Positions 56,267 to 64,000 of a DNA stretch of 64,000 bases are shown here, one piece after another. How positions within the stretch are numbered: position 1 is the first letter of the stretch; the number at the start of each line of letters is the position of its first letter. The notes under the pieces are model-generated. The model had not been told where the DNA came from, did not search any database, and saw nothing but the letters and a program-made list of their open reading frames with translations. This DNA comes from Pseudomonas putida (GTDB lineage: Bacteria; Pseudomonadota; Gammaproteobacteria; Pseudomonadales; Pseudomonadaceae): assembly GCA_041071465.1 (NCBI GenBank), contig CP163498.1, positions 5,288,001 through 5,352,000 on the forward strand, read 5' to 3'. The position numbers and the translations under genes were made by a program.

Positions 56267-57139
56267 ATGAACAAAATCCCCAATTACGCCCTGTACGGTG
56301 AAACCGCACAGCCGGTGTGGCACGAAGCCCTGCACGTGGAGCAGATTTCCCAGCGCTCTGGCGCGCACAACTGGGAAATCGCCGCACACCGTCACGAAGG
56401 CTTGCTGCAGCTGCTGTACCTGCAAAGCGGTGGCGGTGAAGTGCTGTTCGACAGTGACCGGTTGCAGGTTCATGCGCCTTGCGTGGTGTATGTGCCGGCG
56501 CAAGTGGTGCATGGCTTTCATTGGGCCGGCCAGGTCGAGGGCCAGGTGATCACTGCCGCGCAACACCCGCTGGAGAGCATCGCCCAGGTGCTGGCGCCCA
56601 ACCTGCTGGTGCAACTTCGCAAACCGCAGGTGGTCGCCCTGCCGAAATGGGCCGCTGATGAGGACCCGTTGCTGCCACTGTGCCGGGCCCTGCGCGAGGA
56701 ATACCACAACCGCGCCCGCGAGCATGTGGCCAGCAGCATGGCGCTATTGCTGACGCTGATGATCCAGGTGCTGCGCCATGAGCCGCACCTGCCCCAGGGG
56801 GAACAGCGACCGGTATCCAGGCGCAGCCAGCAGTTGACCGCTTTTCGCGAGCTGGTAGACATGCACTACCGCGCGCACAGGCCACTGGCAGACTACGCCG
56901 CCGAACTGGGCATGACCCTGGCGACGTTGGGGCGGTTATGCCAGGAGCACCTGGGCATGACACCCATGAACGTGATCAATGCCCGCCAGGTGCTGGAGGC
57001 CAAGCGCATGCTTGGGCATTCGAGCCTTAGTGTGAAAGAGATCGCCCATGAACTGGGGTTTGCCGATGTGGGGTATTTCAGCCGGTTCTTTCGCAAGCAG
57101 GCTGGGGTGAGCCCGAGTGCTTTCCGTGAAGGCCATTGA
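56267..57139 (+). CDS. AraC-family regulator (PobR/HpaA-like), divergent from the SDR operon
   Basis: A 290-residue protein with an N-terminal cupin-like ligand domain (WEIAAHRHEGLLQLLYLQSG; APCVVYVPAQVVHGFHW) and a C-terminal AraC HTH (LADYAAELGMTLATLGRLCQ; VKEIAHELGFADVGYFSRFF). The layout and sequence are like PobR and HpaA, which respond to hydroxylated aromatic acids. Divergence from the SDR/FAD/NIPSNAP/MFS operon (177 bp) makes it the probable activator, hinting that the substrate is an aromatic or alicyclic acid. Confidence 0.85.
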   Translation: MNKIPNYALYGETAQPVWHEALHVEQISQRSGAHNWEIAAHRHEGLLQLLYLQSGGGEVLFDSDRLQVHAPCVVYVPAQVVHGFHWAGQVEGQVITAAQHPLESIAQVLAPNLLVQLRKPQVVALPKWAADEDPLLPLCRALREEYHNRAREHVASSMALLLTLMIQVLRHEPHLPQGEQRPVSRRSQQLTAFRELVDMHYRAHRPLADYAAELGMTLATLGRLCQEHLGMTPMNVINARQVLEAKRMLGHSSLSVKEIAHELGFADVGYFSRFFRKQAGVSPSAFREGH

Positions 57140-57165
57140 CACCTGCAGGGGCGGTGCAGGAACGA

Positions 57166-57939
57166 TCAAACAGCCAAGGCCCGCTGCACCTCGCCGACGG
57201 TGGTCGCCAGGCTGCTCAAGTGTAAATTCAATACCCGCTCCACCGGCGCCTGGTCCAGCGGCCAGTGCAAGGCAATGCTCCCGGCAAGGCGCCCTTCGGC
57301 ATGCACCGGCAAGGCAATGGCGCGGATCAGGAACGGCAGGCGCACCGGGTACTCCCAGTGCCCCTCGGTCCGCTGACCAAAGCCCTTGTGGGCTTCTTCT
57401 TCGATATCGCGCAGCAACGTGTCGTCACCCAGCCGCGCATGGGCCGCCAGGCGCTGCACTTCGTCCTCCGCCAGCTCACCCAGGCAGGCCCGCCCCATCG
57501 CCGAATGGAACAGGCTGGCATGGTGCCCGACGATCTGGCAGGTGTGCGGGTAACGCTTGCGCAACACCTGGGGAATGGCGCTTTCCATCACTTCCAGCCG
57601 CTGGCCGTCGAAGCACGACAGGTCCGCTACCAGCCCAGTGCGTTCACTCAGCTCCAGCAGCATGGGCGCGGCGCTTTCCACCAGGCGCCGCTTGAAGCGC
57701 AACTGGCGGTCACCGAACAGCCGCCGCGCGCACAGCCGGTAGCGCCTGTCGCTCAGGCCACGGTACACCCAGCCTTGCTCCTGCAGGGTGGCAAGCATGC
57801 GCGACACCGTGGCCTTGGGCAGCGCCGTCAGGTAATGCAGTTCTTCCAGGCCCAGTGCCTGGTGTTCGCCCAGCAGGTCGACAATGGCCAGCGCCCGCTC
57901 CACCGAACGCACGCCGCCGCTGTCTGCCGTGATGCCCAT
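57166..57939 (-). CDS. IclR-family regulator
   Basis: A 257-residue IclR protein: N-terminal HTH (RSVERALAIVDLLGEHQALG, LPKATVSRMLATLQEQGW) and C-terminal effector domain (LVADLSCFDGQRLEVMESAI, FHSAMGRACLG). It lies 65 bases after the amidase gene end on the same strand, so it is probably the last gene of the amidase/transporter/M20 unit and its regulator. IclR proteins often respond to aromatic or carboxylic intermediates. Confidence 0.85.
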   Translation of the reverse strand: MGITADSGGVRSVERALAIVDLLGEHQALGLEELHYLTALPKATVSRMLATLQEQGWVYRGLSDRRYRLCARRLFGDRQLRFKRRLVESAAPMLLELSERTGLVADLSCFDGQRLEVMESAIPQVLRKRYPHTCQIVGHHASLFHSAMGRACLGELAEDEVQRLAAHARLGDDTLLRDIEEEAHKGFGQRTEGHWEYPVRLPFLIRAIALPVHAEGRLAGSIALHWPLDQAPVERVLNLHLSSLATTVGEVQRALAV

Positions 57940-58004
57940 GGGTATGACCTCCTTGTAGCGGGATGGTCAGGATAGCCAGCAAGAACCGCGCCTGCCCAGT
58001 GCTT

Positions 58005-59462
58005 TCATGAACCCTGCAGGCATTGTGGCGGGCAACGCTCCACCCAGCGGGTGAGCTGCTCATGGGCATACGCCAGCTGCAACACGGCATGGTCCGCCTG
58101 CGCCGGGCCTATGATCTGCAGGCCCATGGGCAGGCCGCCAGCATTGAACCCGACCGGCACGCTGATGCTCGGCAAGCCGGCCAGGGTTGGCCCGATCACC
58201 ACCTCCATCCAACGGTGATAGGTGTCCATCGCCCGCCCGCCGACCGCCGTCGGCCATGGCTGGCGTGCATCGAAAGGGAACACCTGGGCCGAGGGCAACA
58301 GCAGGAAATCGTAACGTTCGAACAGCTTGGCCAAGGCGCGGTACCAATCGCTGCGGTCCAACGAGGCCTGGTACAGCGCCGCCGCACTCATCTGCAAGCC
58401 ACCTTCCACCTCCCACTGGGCTTCGGGCTTGAGCAGTGCGCGCTTGGCTGGGTCGGCATAGGCCGCGCCGAGGTTGCCGTGCACCAGGAAGTGGCGATGG
58501 CTCAGCCAGCATTGCCACAAGCGTGCCAGGTCGAATGCCGGCTGGCAGGCCTCGACCTGGCAGCCCAGTTCGGCAAAGTCGGCCAGCGCCGACTCGCACA
58601 GGCTCATCACCCCGTCATCCATCGGCAGGTAACCGTTGTAGTCGCCCAGCCAGCCGACCCGCACACCTCGGAAGTCGCGCTGCAAGGCGTCGGTGAAATC
58701 GCGCCGGCCTTCGCTTAACGACAGCGGCACCCGTGCGTCGACGCCAGCCTGTATCGACAACAACCGCGCCACATCGACCACACTGCGGCCCATCGGCCCC
58801 TCGGTGGCCAGCTGCTGCACGAACAACTCCGGCGCCGGCCCATGCGGCACCCGGCCTTGTGACGGGCGCAGGCCGAACACGTTGTTGAACGCCGCCGGGT
58901 TGCGCAGCGAGCCCATCATGTCGCTGCCGTCGGCCACCGGCAGCAAGCGCATGGCCAGTGCCGCAGCCGCCCCGCCGCTGCTGCCACCGGCCACCCGCCC
59001 TGAGTCGTAGGCATTGGTAGTGGTGCCAAACAGGCTGTTGTAGGTTTGCGAGCCGAGGCCGAACTCAGGCACGTTGCTCTTGCCCACGATCAGCGCCCCG
59101 CTAGCCCGCACCCGCGCCACGCTGATCGCATCCTGCTCGGGCACCTGCTCGGCGAACAGCGGCGAACCCAGGGTGGTGCGCAGCCCGGCGGTGGCGGCCA
59201 GGTCCTTGATCGCCTGCGGCATGCCATGCATCCAGCCGCGCGAATGGCCACGGGCAAGTTCGCGGTCGCGCTCGTCGGCCTCGGCCAGCAGCACCTCGGC
59301 CGGGCGCAGCGACACCAGCGCATTGACCTGCGGGTTGAAGCGTTCGATATGCGCAAGGTAAGCCTGCATCACCTCCCGGCACGACAGCTGGCCGCCATGA
59401 ATGGCCTGGGACAATGCCTCTGCATCGAGGGCAACGATGGGGTCGATGGCTAGCGGCTTCAC
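58005..59462 (-). CDS. Amidase (amidase-signature family)
   Basis: A 485-residue AS-family hydrolase. The catalytic triad is K86 (in MPQAIKDLAA), cis-Ser S161 (GGSSGGAAAA) and nucleophile S185 (SDMMGSLRNPAAF). The spacing of 75 and 24 residues between triad members is the family norm; the usual DxGGS is changed to DMMGS. It hydrolyses an amide to acid and ammonia. The start overlaps the MFS gene stop (ATGA), so the two are coupled. Substrate unknown; an aryl or N-acyl amide would suit the neighbours. Confidence 0.87.
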   Translation of the reverse strand: MKPLAIDPIVALDAEALSQAIHGGQLSCREVMQAYLAHIERFNPQVNALVSLRPAEVLLAEADERDRELARGHSRGWMHGMPQAIKDLAATAGLRTTLGSPLFAEQVPEQDAISVARVRASGALIVGKSNVPEFGLGSQTYNSLFGTTTNAYDSGRVAGGSSGGAAAALAMRLLPVADGSDMMGSLRNPAAFNNVFGLRPSQGRVPHGPAPELFVQQLATEGPMGRSVVDVARLLSIQAGVDARVPLSLSEGRRDFTDALQRDFRGVRVGWLGDYNGYLPMDDGVMSLCESALADFAELGCQVEACQPAFDLARLWQCWLSHRHFLVHGNLGAAYADPAKRALLKPEAQWEVEGGLQMSAAALYQASLDRSDWYRALAKLFERYDFLLLPSAQVFPFDARQPWPTAVGGRAMDTYHRWMEVVIGPTLAGLPSISVPVGFNAGGLPMGLQIIGPAQADHAVLQLAYAHEQLTRWVERCPPQCLQGS

Positions 59463-60769
59463 GGTTTTACTCCAAGGTTGAAAGTGGCAGGCTGGCCCGC
59501 CCGGGGTGCTTCTTTCAGGCAGTAGGTAGCCAACAGCGTCAGCAGGCAGGCGAACAGCACGTAGAACGATGGCGCCACCGGGGTACCCAGCACTTTGCTC
59601 AGCCAGGTCACGATCAACGGGGCAAAGCCGCCGAACACCATTACCGCTACGTTATAGGCCACCGACACGCCAGTGGAACGCACCTCGACCGGGAACTGCT
59701 CGGCCAAGGCGGTAGGTGCCGGGCCAAAGAAGCCGCCAATGGCGGTGCACAGCAGCAGTTGCATGACCAGCAGCCGCTCCACGGAGGGCGCGGCGGCCAC
59801 CCACACATACAGCGGGTAGACCATCACGAAGAACGCCAGGGTGAAGGCCATCAGCACCGGGCGCCGACCCAACCGGTCAGACAGCGCGCCAGACAACGGA
59901 ATCACCACGGTCATCAGCCCGACCGCGAGCATCTGTACCAGCAGCACCTGGTCCAGCGGCAGCCCAAGGTTCTTGTGGGCGAAGGTCGGCATGTTCACCA
60001 ACACGACGTAAAACGACACCGTCGCGCCACAGGCCAGGCCCATCGACACCAGCAGGCTACGCCGATGTTCACGCAGTACCTGCCACAGGCTGGGCGACTG
60101 TCCCTTGGCCTGGCGGCGCGCCTCGACGAACTCTTCGGGCTCTTCCATATGCTTGCGAATCCACAGCCCCACCGGGCCGATCAGCAGGCCCAGCACGAAG
60201 GGAATACGCCAGCCCCAGCTGTCCAGCGCTTCAGGCGTGCACAGGTGAGTAACCAGGGCCACCATGGCCGCGCCGGAGAACACCGCCAGGCACTGCCCTA
60301 CCAATTGCCACGAGCCATATAGCCCCTTGCGGTGGGCCGGCGCGCTTTCCACCAGAAACGCCGTAGCGCTGGCATACTCGCCACCCGTGGCAAAGCCCTG
60401 CAGCATGCGCGCGACCACGATCAACAGCGGCGCCGCCATGCCGATGGCCAGGTAGTCGGGGGCAAAGGCGATCATCGCGATCGACACGGTCATCAGGCGG
60501 ATGATCATCTGCATGGCCGCCTTGCGGCCCTTGCGATCGGAATACATGCCCAACAACACGCCACCCACCGGGCGCATGAAAAAGCCGACGCCGAAGGTGG
60601 CCAAGGCCATCAGCAGCGAAGCGTATTCATCGTCGGACGGGAAAAACTGCCGGGCAATGATGCTGGCCAAAAAGCCGTACACGATAAAGTCATACCATTC
60701 CAGGGCATTGCCGATAACGGCGGCGACCACTTGCCGGGTACGCGACACGCCAGTGCTCGAAGTCTGCAT
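59459..60769 (-). CDS. MFS transporter of the metabolite:H+ symporter (MHS) family
   Basis: A 436-residue 12-helix protein from MQTSSTGVSRTRQVV at 60769. The MHS signature GNALEWYDFIVYGFLA at the first helix, FFMRPVGGVLLGMYSDRKGR in loop 2-3 and GFATGGEYASATAFLVE are clear. It resembles carriers for dicarboxylates, aromatic or amino-acid-derived compounds. Co-transcribed with the amidase gene and 84 bases after the M20 hydrolase gene. It probably imports the amide or N-acylated substrate. Confidence 0.87.
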   Translation of the reverse strand: MQTSSTGVSRTRQVVAAVIGNALEWYDFIVYGFLASIIARQFFPSDDEYASLLMALATFGVGFFMRPVGGVLLGMYSDRKGRKAAMQMIIRLMTVSIAMIAFAPDYLAIGMAAPLLIVVARMLQGFATGGEYASATAFLVESAPAHRKGLYGSWQLVGQCLAVFSGAAMVALVTHLCTPEALDSWGWRIPFVLGLLIGPVGLWIRKHMEEPEEFVEARRQAKGQSPSLWQVLREHRRSLLVSMGLACGATVSFYVVLVNMPTFAHKNLGLPLDQVLLVQMLAVGLMTVVIPLSGALSDRLGRRPVLMAFTLAFFVMVYPLYVWVAAAPSVERLLVMQLLLCTAIGGFFGPAPTALAEQFPVEVRSTGVSVAYNVAVMVFGGFAPLIVTWLSKVLGTPVAPSFYVLFACLLTLLATYCLKEAPRAGQPATFNLGVKP

Positions 60770-60853
60770 AGGGAACACTCCACACAATGATTGGGTGAAC
60801 GCCCAGGCGCGGGCGCGCCCAGGTTCCAGCGGCAGTCGTCCAAAAAAGGCCGA

Positions 60854-62029
60854 TCAGGCGGGCGCGAGCCAGCGCTCTGCCAGCGCGCCCCAGTAGGCGG
60901 CGCCGGTCAGCAGGATGTCGTCGTTGAAGTCATAGGCCGGGTTGTGCACCATCGGCCGCGATACCCCATTGCCAATGAACAGGTAGGCGCCCGGGCAGCG
61001 CTGCAGCATCCAGGCGAAGTCTTCACTGCCCATCAGCTTGCGGGTGTTGCCATCCACCGCCTCGGCACCGAGCAGCTCTACCCCTACCTGCGTGGCGAAG
61101 GCATTTTCCGCTGCATGGTTGACCAGCACCGGGTAAGCCGGGCGGTGTTCGATGCTGGCGCGGCAGCCAAAGCTTTCGGCCTGGCTGACGATGATCGCCC
61201 GCACCCGTTCCAGGGTCTGCGCCCGTACTTCGGCGTTCAGCGCGCGCAGGCTCAGGCGCAGTAGCGCCTGTTGCGGGATCACGTTGGCCGCTTCGCCAGC
61301 CTGCAACGCACCGACGGTGACCACCGCCGCCTCCTGCGCATCGATATTGCGCGCCACCACGGTTTGCAGCGCCATCACCACACTGGCCGCTGCCACCAGC
61401 GGGTCGACGGTCAGGTGCGGCATCGAGCCATGGCCGCCCACCCCGTCGAGGGTCACCGTGAGCAGGTCTTGCGAGGCCATCATCGGCCCCTCGCGAAAGC
61501 CAAGGTGCCCGGCCGGCAGCCCAGGCATGTTGTGCATGCCGAACAGTGCATCGCAGGGGAAGCGTTCCAGCAGGCCGTCGGCCAGCATTGCCTCGGCGCC
61601 ACCCTGGCCCTCTTCGGCCGGCTGGAAGATCAGCGTCAGCGTGCCGTCGAACTGCCGGGTCGCCGCCAGGTAGCGCGCCGCGCCCAGCAGCATGGTGGTG
61701 TGCCCGTCATGGCCACAGGCGTGCATGCAGCCTTGATGCTGGCTGCTGTAGGCCGCGCCCGTTGCTTCGTGGATGGGCAACGCGTCCATGTCGGCGCGCA
61801 GGCCCAGGCGGCGTGGGCTGCTGCCATTGCGCAGCACGCCGACCACACCGGTTTTGCCGATGCCGGTGTGTACTTCATAGCCCCATTCCAGGAGCAGCCG
61901 GGCGACCAGCGCCGAAGTGCGGCTTTCTTCGAACCCCAGTTCCGGGTGGGCATGGATATCGTGACGGATCGCGTGCAGGTCGCTGGCCACATCGTTCAGC
62001 CAGGCCAGAATGTGCTGATGTCGGGACAT
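60854..62029 (-). CDS. M20D-family amidohydrolase (N-acyl amino acid/hippurate hydrolase type)
   Basis: A 391-residue metallopeptidase-fold hydrolase. Metal and catalytic residues: C-x-H in CMHACGHDGHTT, catalytic D in LRADMDALPIHE, E-E in PAEEGQGGAEAM, H in MHNMPGLPAG, and H358-region MVHNPAYDFNDD. This is the aminoacylase/hippuricase/IAA-amino acid hydrolase pattern. It splits N-acyl amino acids to acid plus amino acid. First gene of the leftward unit M20-MFS-amidase-IclR. Confidence 0.88.
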   Translation of the reverse strand: MSRHQHILAWLNDVASDLHAIRHDIHAHPELGFEESRTSALVARLLLEWGYEVHTGIGKTGVVGVLRNGSSPRRLGLRADMDALPIHEATGAAYSSQHQGCMHACGHDGHTTMLLGAARYLAATRQFDGTLTLIFQPAEEGQGGAEAMLADGLLERFPCDALFGMHNMPGLPAGHLGFREGPMMASQDLLTVTLDGVGGHGSMPHLTVDPLVAAASVVMALQTVVARNIDAQEAAVVTVGALQAGEAANVIPQQALLRLSLRALNAEVRAQTLERVRAIIVSQAESFGCRASIEHRPAYPVLVNHAAENAFATQVGVELLGAEAVDGNTRKLMGSEDFAWMLQRCPGAYLFIGNGVSRPMVHNPAYDFNDDILLTGAAYWGALAERWLAPA

Positions 62030-62223
62030 GTAGAGTCTCCTCGCGCGGGTGGTTTCCCGTTCTTGTTGTTCGCCTTGAGGTCACGACACGTAAGGCAGGT
62101 CGTGCTTGGCTGACAGATAAGCGCGAGTGACGAGGGATAACAAACGAATGTGGTTCCACCCAGCGGAACCAGTCGCGGAGGCGGGAAGTGGTGCGAGCAA
62201 GGGAGTGGTCAAATTTCCGGGGC

Positions 62224-62430
62224 TTAGTAGCTGAAACGCCGGGTCAAGTTATCCACCCGCACCTCTTCGCTTAGCCGGTCCGACACGTCGTAGGCAAAGC
62301 TTTAGGGATGAGGCGGACGGCCTTGTCGTACTCGTAGCGCACCCGCTGCCCCTTGGCATCCTGGCGGCTGCTCGGCAGGCCACGGGCCGTGCGCACCAGG
62401 CGGGTCGTCTGGCCCTTGCCGTCGAGTTGA
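62224..62430 (-). pseudogene. Degraded rhs fragment
   Basis: Minus-strand frames give LDGKGQTTRLVRTARGLPSS, RQDAKGQRVRYEYDKAVRLI, then, after a slip, FAYDVSDRLSEEVRVDNL and TRRFSY before a stop at 62224. The G-rich YD-repeat pattern (xxYxYDxxxRL) is that of Rhs/YD-repeat proteins. It is too short and frame-shifted to function. About 150 bases to its right hold nothing recognisable. Confidence 0.6.
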
Positions 62431-62599
62431 CCAGTGCGATCAGGCCCAAGGCGTTGGCGAGTTTTCGGCTGTTGATGACAACGTTGGGTGAGACCTTGGT
62501 AATTGCCCCAGCAGAGATCGCATCGGACTTAAAGCAAACGAGTCAACTAGAGTGGGAATACCCACCCCGGAATTCGGCCAAATCGAACTTCAACACTGA

Positions 62600-63310
62600 T
62601 CAAGCGAAAGCGAAAATTTTAATTTCATCAAACAGGCCTTCAACTGACAGTGCCTGCTCATCCTTTCTGTTCCTAATCAAAATATACTCACCTTCGCCAG
62701 GAGAGGTAATCTCAATGACTTCATCGCGCCAATTGGCCACTTCAATAAATCCATTTGAAATACCGTCAAGCGCGTCAATCTCCCTTAATAAATCTGCCCA
62801 CTTGAGGAATACCCCCGCGCCATCGGTGCCACCACCGGTTTGGGGATTATCAAAATAAACCCGAAGCTTAGGGCAAGCCTGTCTCTGCCCATCTAGTGTC
62901 GGGACGTAATGCAAACGCAACTCTTTAAACTCTTCGGTAGTCTCGCGCCCGGAAAACTCACACCTGAAGATTGGCAAACATAAAAAAGTTTATCCCTAAC
63001 CACCCCGCCATTGCCCTTCAGGTAACCATGGAAATTACTGGGAATAACAAACACATGAGTGAAGCCTCTTTCGGATGAGTTCAGCACAAATATCGAAGGA
63101 TGTACTCGACTCACCTCCGGCGCAACAGAATTTAAAATATCCAGCGCCAGCGAGTCTTTTATCTCACCTTGAGAAACTACAATCAAATCCAGATCACTGG
63201 ACGGCCTTAACCAATAATTGTATGTATAATCCCGCATTACATCCTGGAAAAAGTGAACGCCGCCAACAAGATCTCTAACGGAGTCGTATTCTTCAAGCAG
63301 ATCATTTCAT
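62600..63310 (-). pseudogene. AT-rich, immunity-like gene next to rhs material, frame-broken
   Basis: Two frames join into one protein: MRDYTYNYWLRPSSDLDLIV to GGVVRDKLF, then (one T restored in the run at 62982-62987) LCLPIFRCEFSGRETTEEFK to LFDEIKIFAFA. An upstream in-frame extension NDLLEEYDSVRDLVGGVHFF may start from the ATG at 63310 if one A of AAA is surplus. Restored length is about 212-236 residues. The acidic composition and AT-richness contrast with the rest of the window. It follows an rhs-like tail by 20 bases, the usual place of an immunity gene. No family was recognised. Confidence 0.5.
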
Positions 63311-63329
63311 GATATCATTGCAACATGCC

Positions 63330-63475
63330 TCACTCGTAGTTCGGACCAGTATCTTGTCTATATCTAGCCCCGCTAGCTCCCATTTTTGCACCCTCGGAGC
63401 TATTGGCGAAGCTCAGTTCAATTGTAAGAAAACGCTCCGGTGAAGGAGGCTCTGCATTAAGATGCGGCCTCTTTC
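63330..63475 (-). pseudogene. Possible Rhs toxin C-terminal tail
   Basis: A minus-strand open stretch of 47 codons without a start: PHLNAEPPSPERFLTIELSF, ANSSEGAKMGASGARYRQDT, GPNYE and a stop at 63330. It is cut off from the Rhs core further right by about 90 bases in which another frame reads ERREREERLEHERLKEAAS and stops. AT-rich and placed just before the immunity-like gene. Its identity as a toxin tail is inferred from position only. Confidence 0.35.
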
Positions 63476-63566
63476 AGACGCTCATGTTCAAGGCGCTCTT
63501 CGCGCTCACGCCGCTCAGCTAATCCGTGTGAAAATTGCCGCGTATGGGACCTTTCCCTGTCGCTAA

Positions 63567-64000
63567 TCAAGACTTATTCAGATTAATTATTGTGCTGCCT
63601 GCTACGTCCAGTGTGACCCCTGACAGGGTAGTGGTCTGGCTCAACGCGTCGGTCACCGCGACCAGGTGCTGACGCTCGCCGTAGCGGTAATAGGTGCTCT
63701 TGCCCGAGTAGTCCTGGTAACGCTCCACCTGGGCCAGGGTATTCCACCACAGGTGCTTGGACTTGTCTGTTGCATCGAGGATGGTGTGCGGCAGGCCGTC
63801 GTCGCTGTTCAGGTACGGCGGTCAGCTGGCCGTGTTCGTAGTAGAGATACTGCGCGAGTGTCTCGACCGCCTCATTGTTGACCAGCCGTTTGATGTCGGT
63901 CAGGCGCCCCTGCGGGTTGTCATAATGCAGGTGCGCACGGAGGCCGCCGGTAGCGCTTAACCTTGGGTTCCACCTTGAGTAGGTGTGGTTCATGGCTCGC
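63567..64000 (-). pseudogene. Rhs/YD-repeat core fragment, running off the right edge
   Basis: Minus-strand frame SATGGLRAHLHYDNPQGRLT, DIKRLVNNEAVETLAQYLYY, EHGQLTAV, then a slip at about 63812-63817 and LNSDDGLPHTILDATDKSKH, LWWNTLAQVERYQDYSGKST, YYRYGERQHLVAVTDALSQT to a stop at 63567. The Y-x2-x-G-x-L/YD pattern identifies the Rhs family. Whether the slip is real decay or an error is open. The large N-terminal part lies outside the window. Rhs proteins are usually carried by type VI secretion or act as contact toxins. Confidence 0.7.

Noticed and set aside
63480..63567. Charged 19-codon stretch ERREREERLEHERLKEAAS as an insertion-sequence transposase end
   Set aside because: Too short to assign; no inverted repeats or transposase motifs were recognised around it.

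Overview
The window is high-GC DNA of a Pseudomonas, most likely the P. putida group. Several points suggest this: a lexA2-imuA-imuB-dnaE2 mutagenesis cassette with a GTAC-N4-GTGC operator, a polyamine glutamylation block, P. putida-style palindromic repeats, and an exopolysaccharide cluster whose gene order matches, from memory, the pea cluster of KT2440. No rRNA, tRNA or CRISPR array was seen.

Layout. 1-1.64 kb: start of a PagL-like lipid A deacylase, a PhyH dioxygenase with an unexpected LexA2 operator, and a small secreted protein. 1.78-11.9 kb: nitrogen and polyamine catabolism (LysR/sad pair, SF1 helicase, AraC regulator, glutamylpolyamine synthetase, spermidine/putrescine-binding protein, FAD oxidase, lipoprotein). 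11.97-14.4 kb: L-serine dehydratase with a divergent LysR gene. 14.4-36.5 kb: exopolysaccharide cluster. It holds a priming transferase, five further glycosyltransferases, two hexapeptide acyltransferases, a GMC oxidoreductase with a tiny Tat-signal partner, a flippase, a Wzy-like polymerase/ligase, a glycoside hydrolase, a GalE-like epimerase, a tyrosine-kinase-like ATPase, a chain-length protein, an outer-membrane barrel, an export protein and a 58-residue PEP-CTERM-like peptide. 36.7-42.2 kb: short-chain acid use (cupin regulator, AtoE transporter, two-subunit CoA-transferase, LysR, aldo/keto reductase). 42.2-48.7 kb: the LexA2 mutasome operon and a HAD phosphatase. 48.7-62.0 kb: an accessory catabolic island of unknown substrate (TonB receptor, two MFS carriers, NIPSNAP, FAD dehydrogenase, SDR, amidase, M20 hydrolase, three regulators). 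62.2-64 kb: degraded rhs material with an AT-richer toxin-tail/immunity-like pair.

Sequence quality. Seven otherwise intact genes are broken by eight single-base losses in total. Seven of the eight fall in G or C runs; the sdaA one lies in a GC-only stretch where the missing base is ambiguous. Restoring one base at each site recovers a full-length family member. The simplest reading is homopolymer sequencing error, so these genes are probably functional in the organism. They are listed as frameshifted reading frames.
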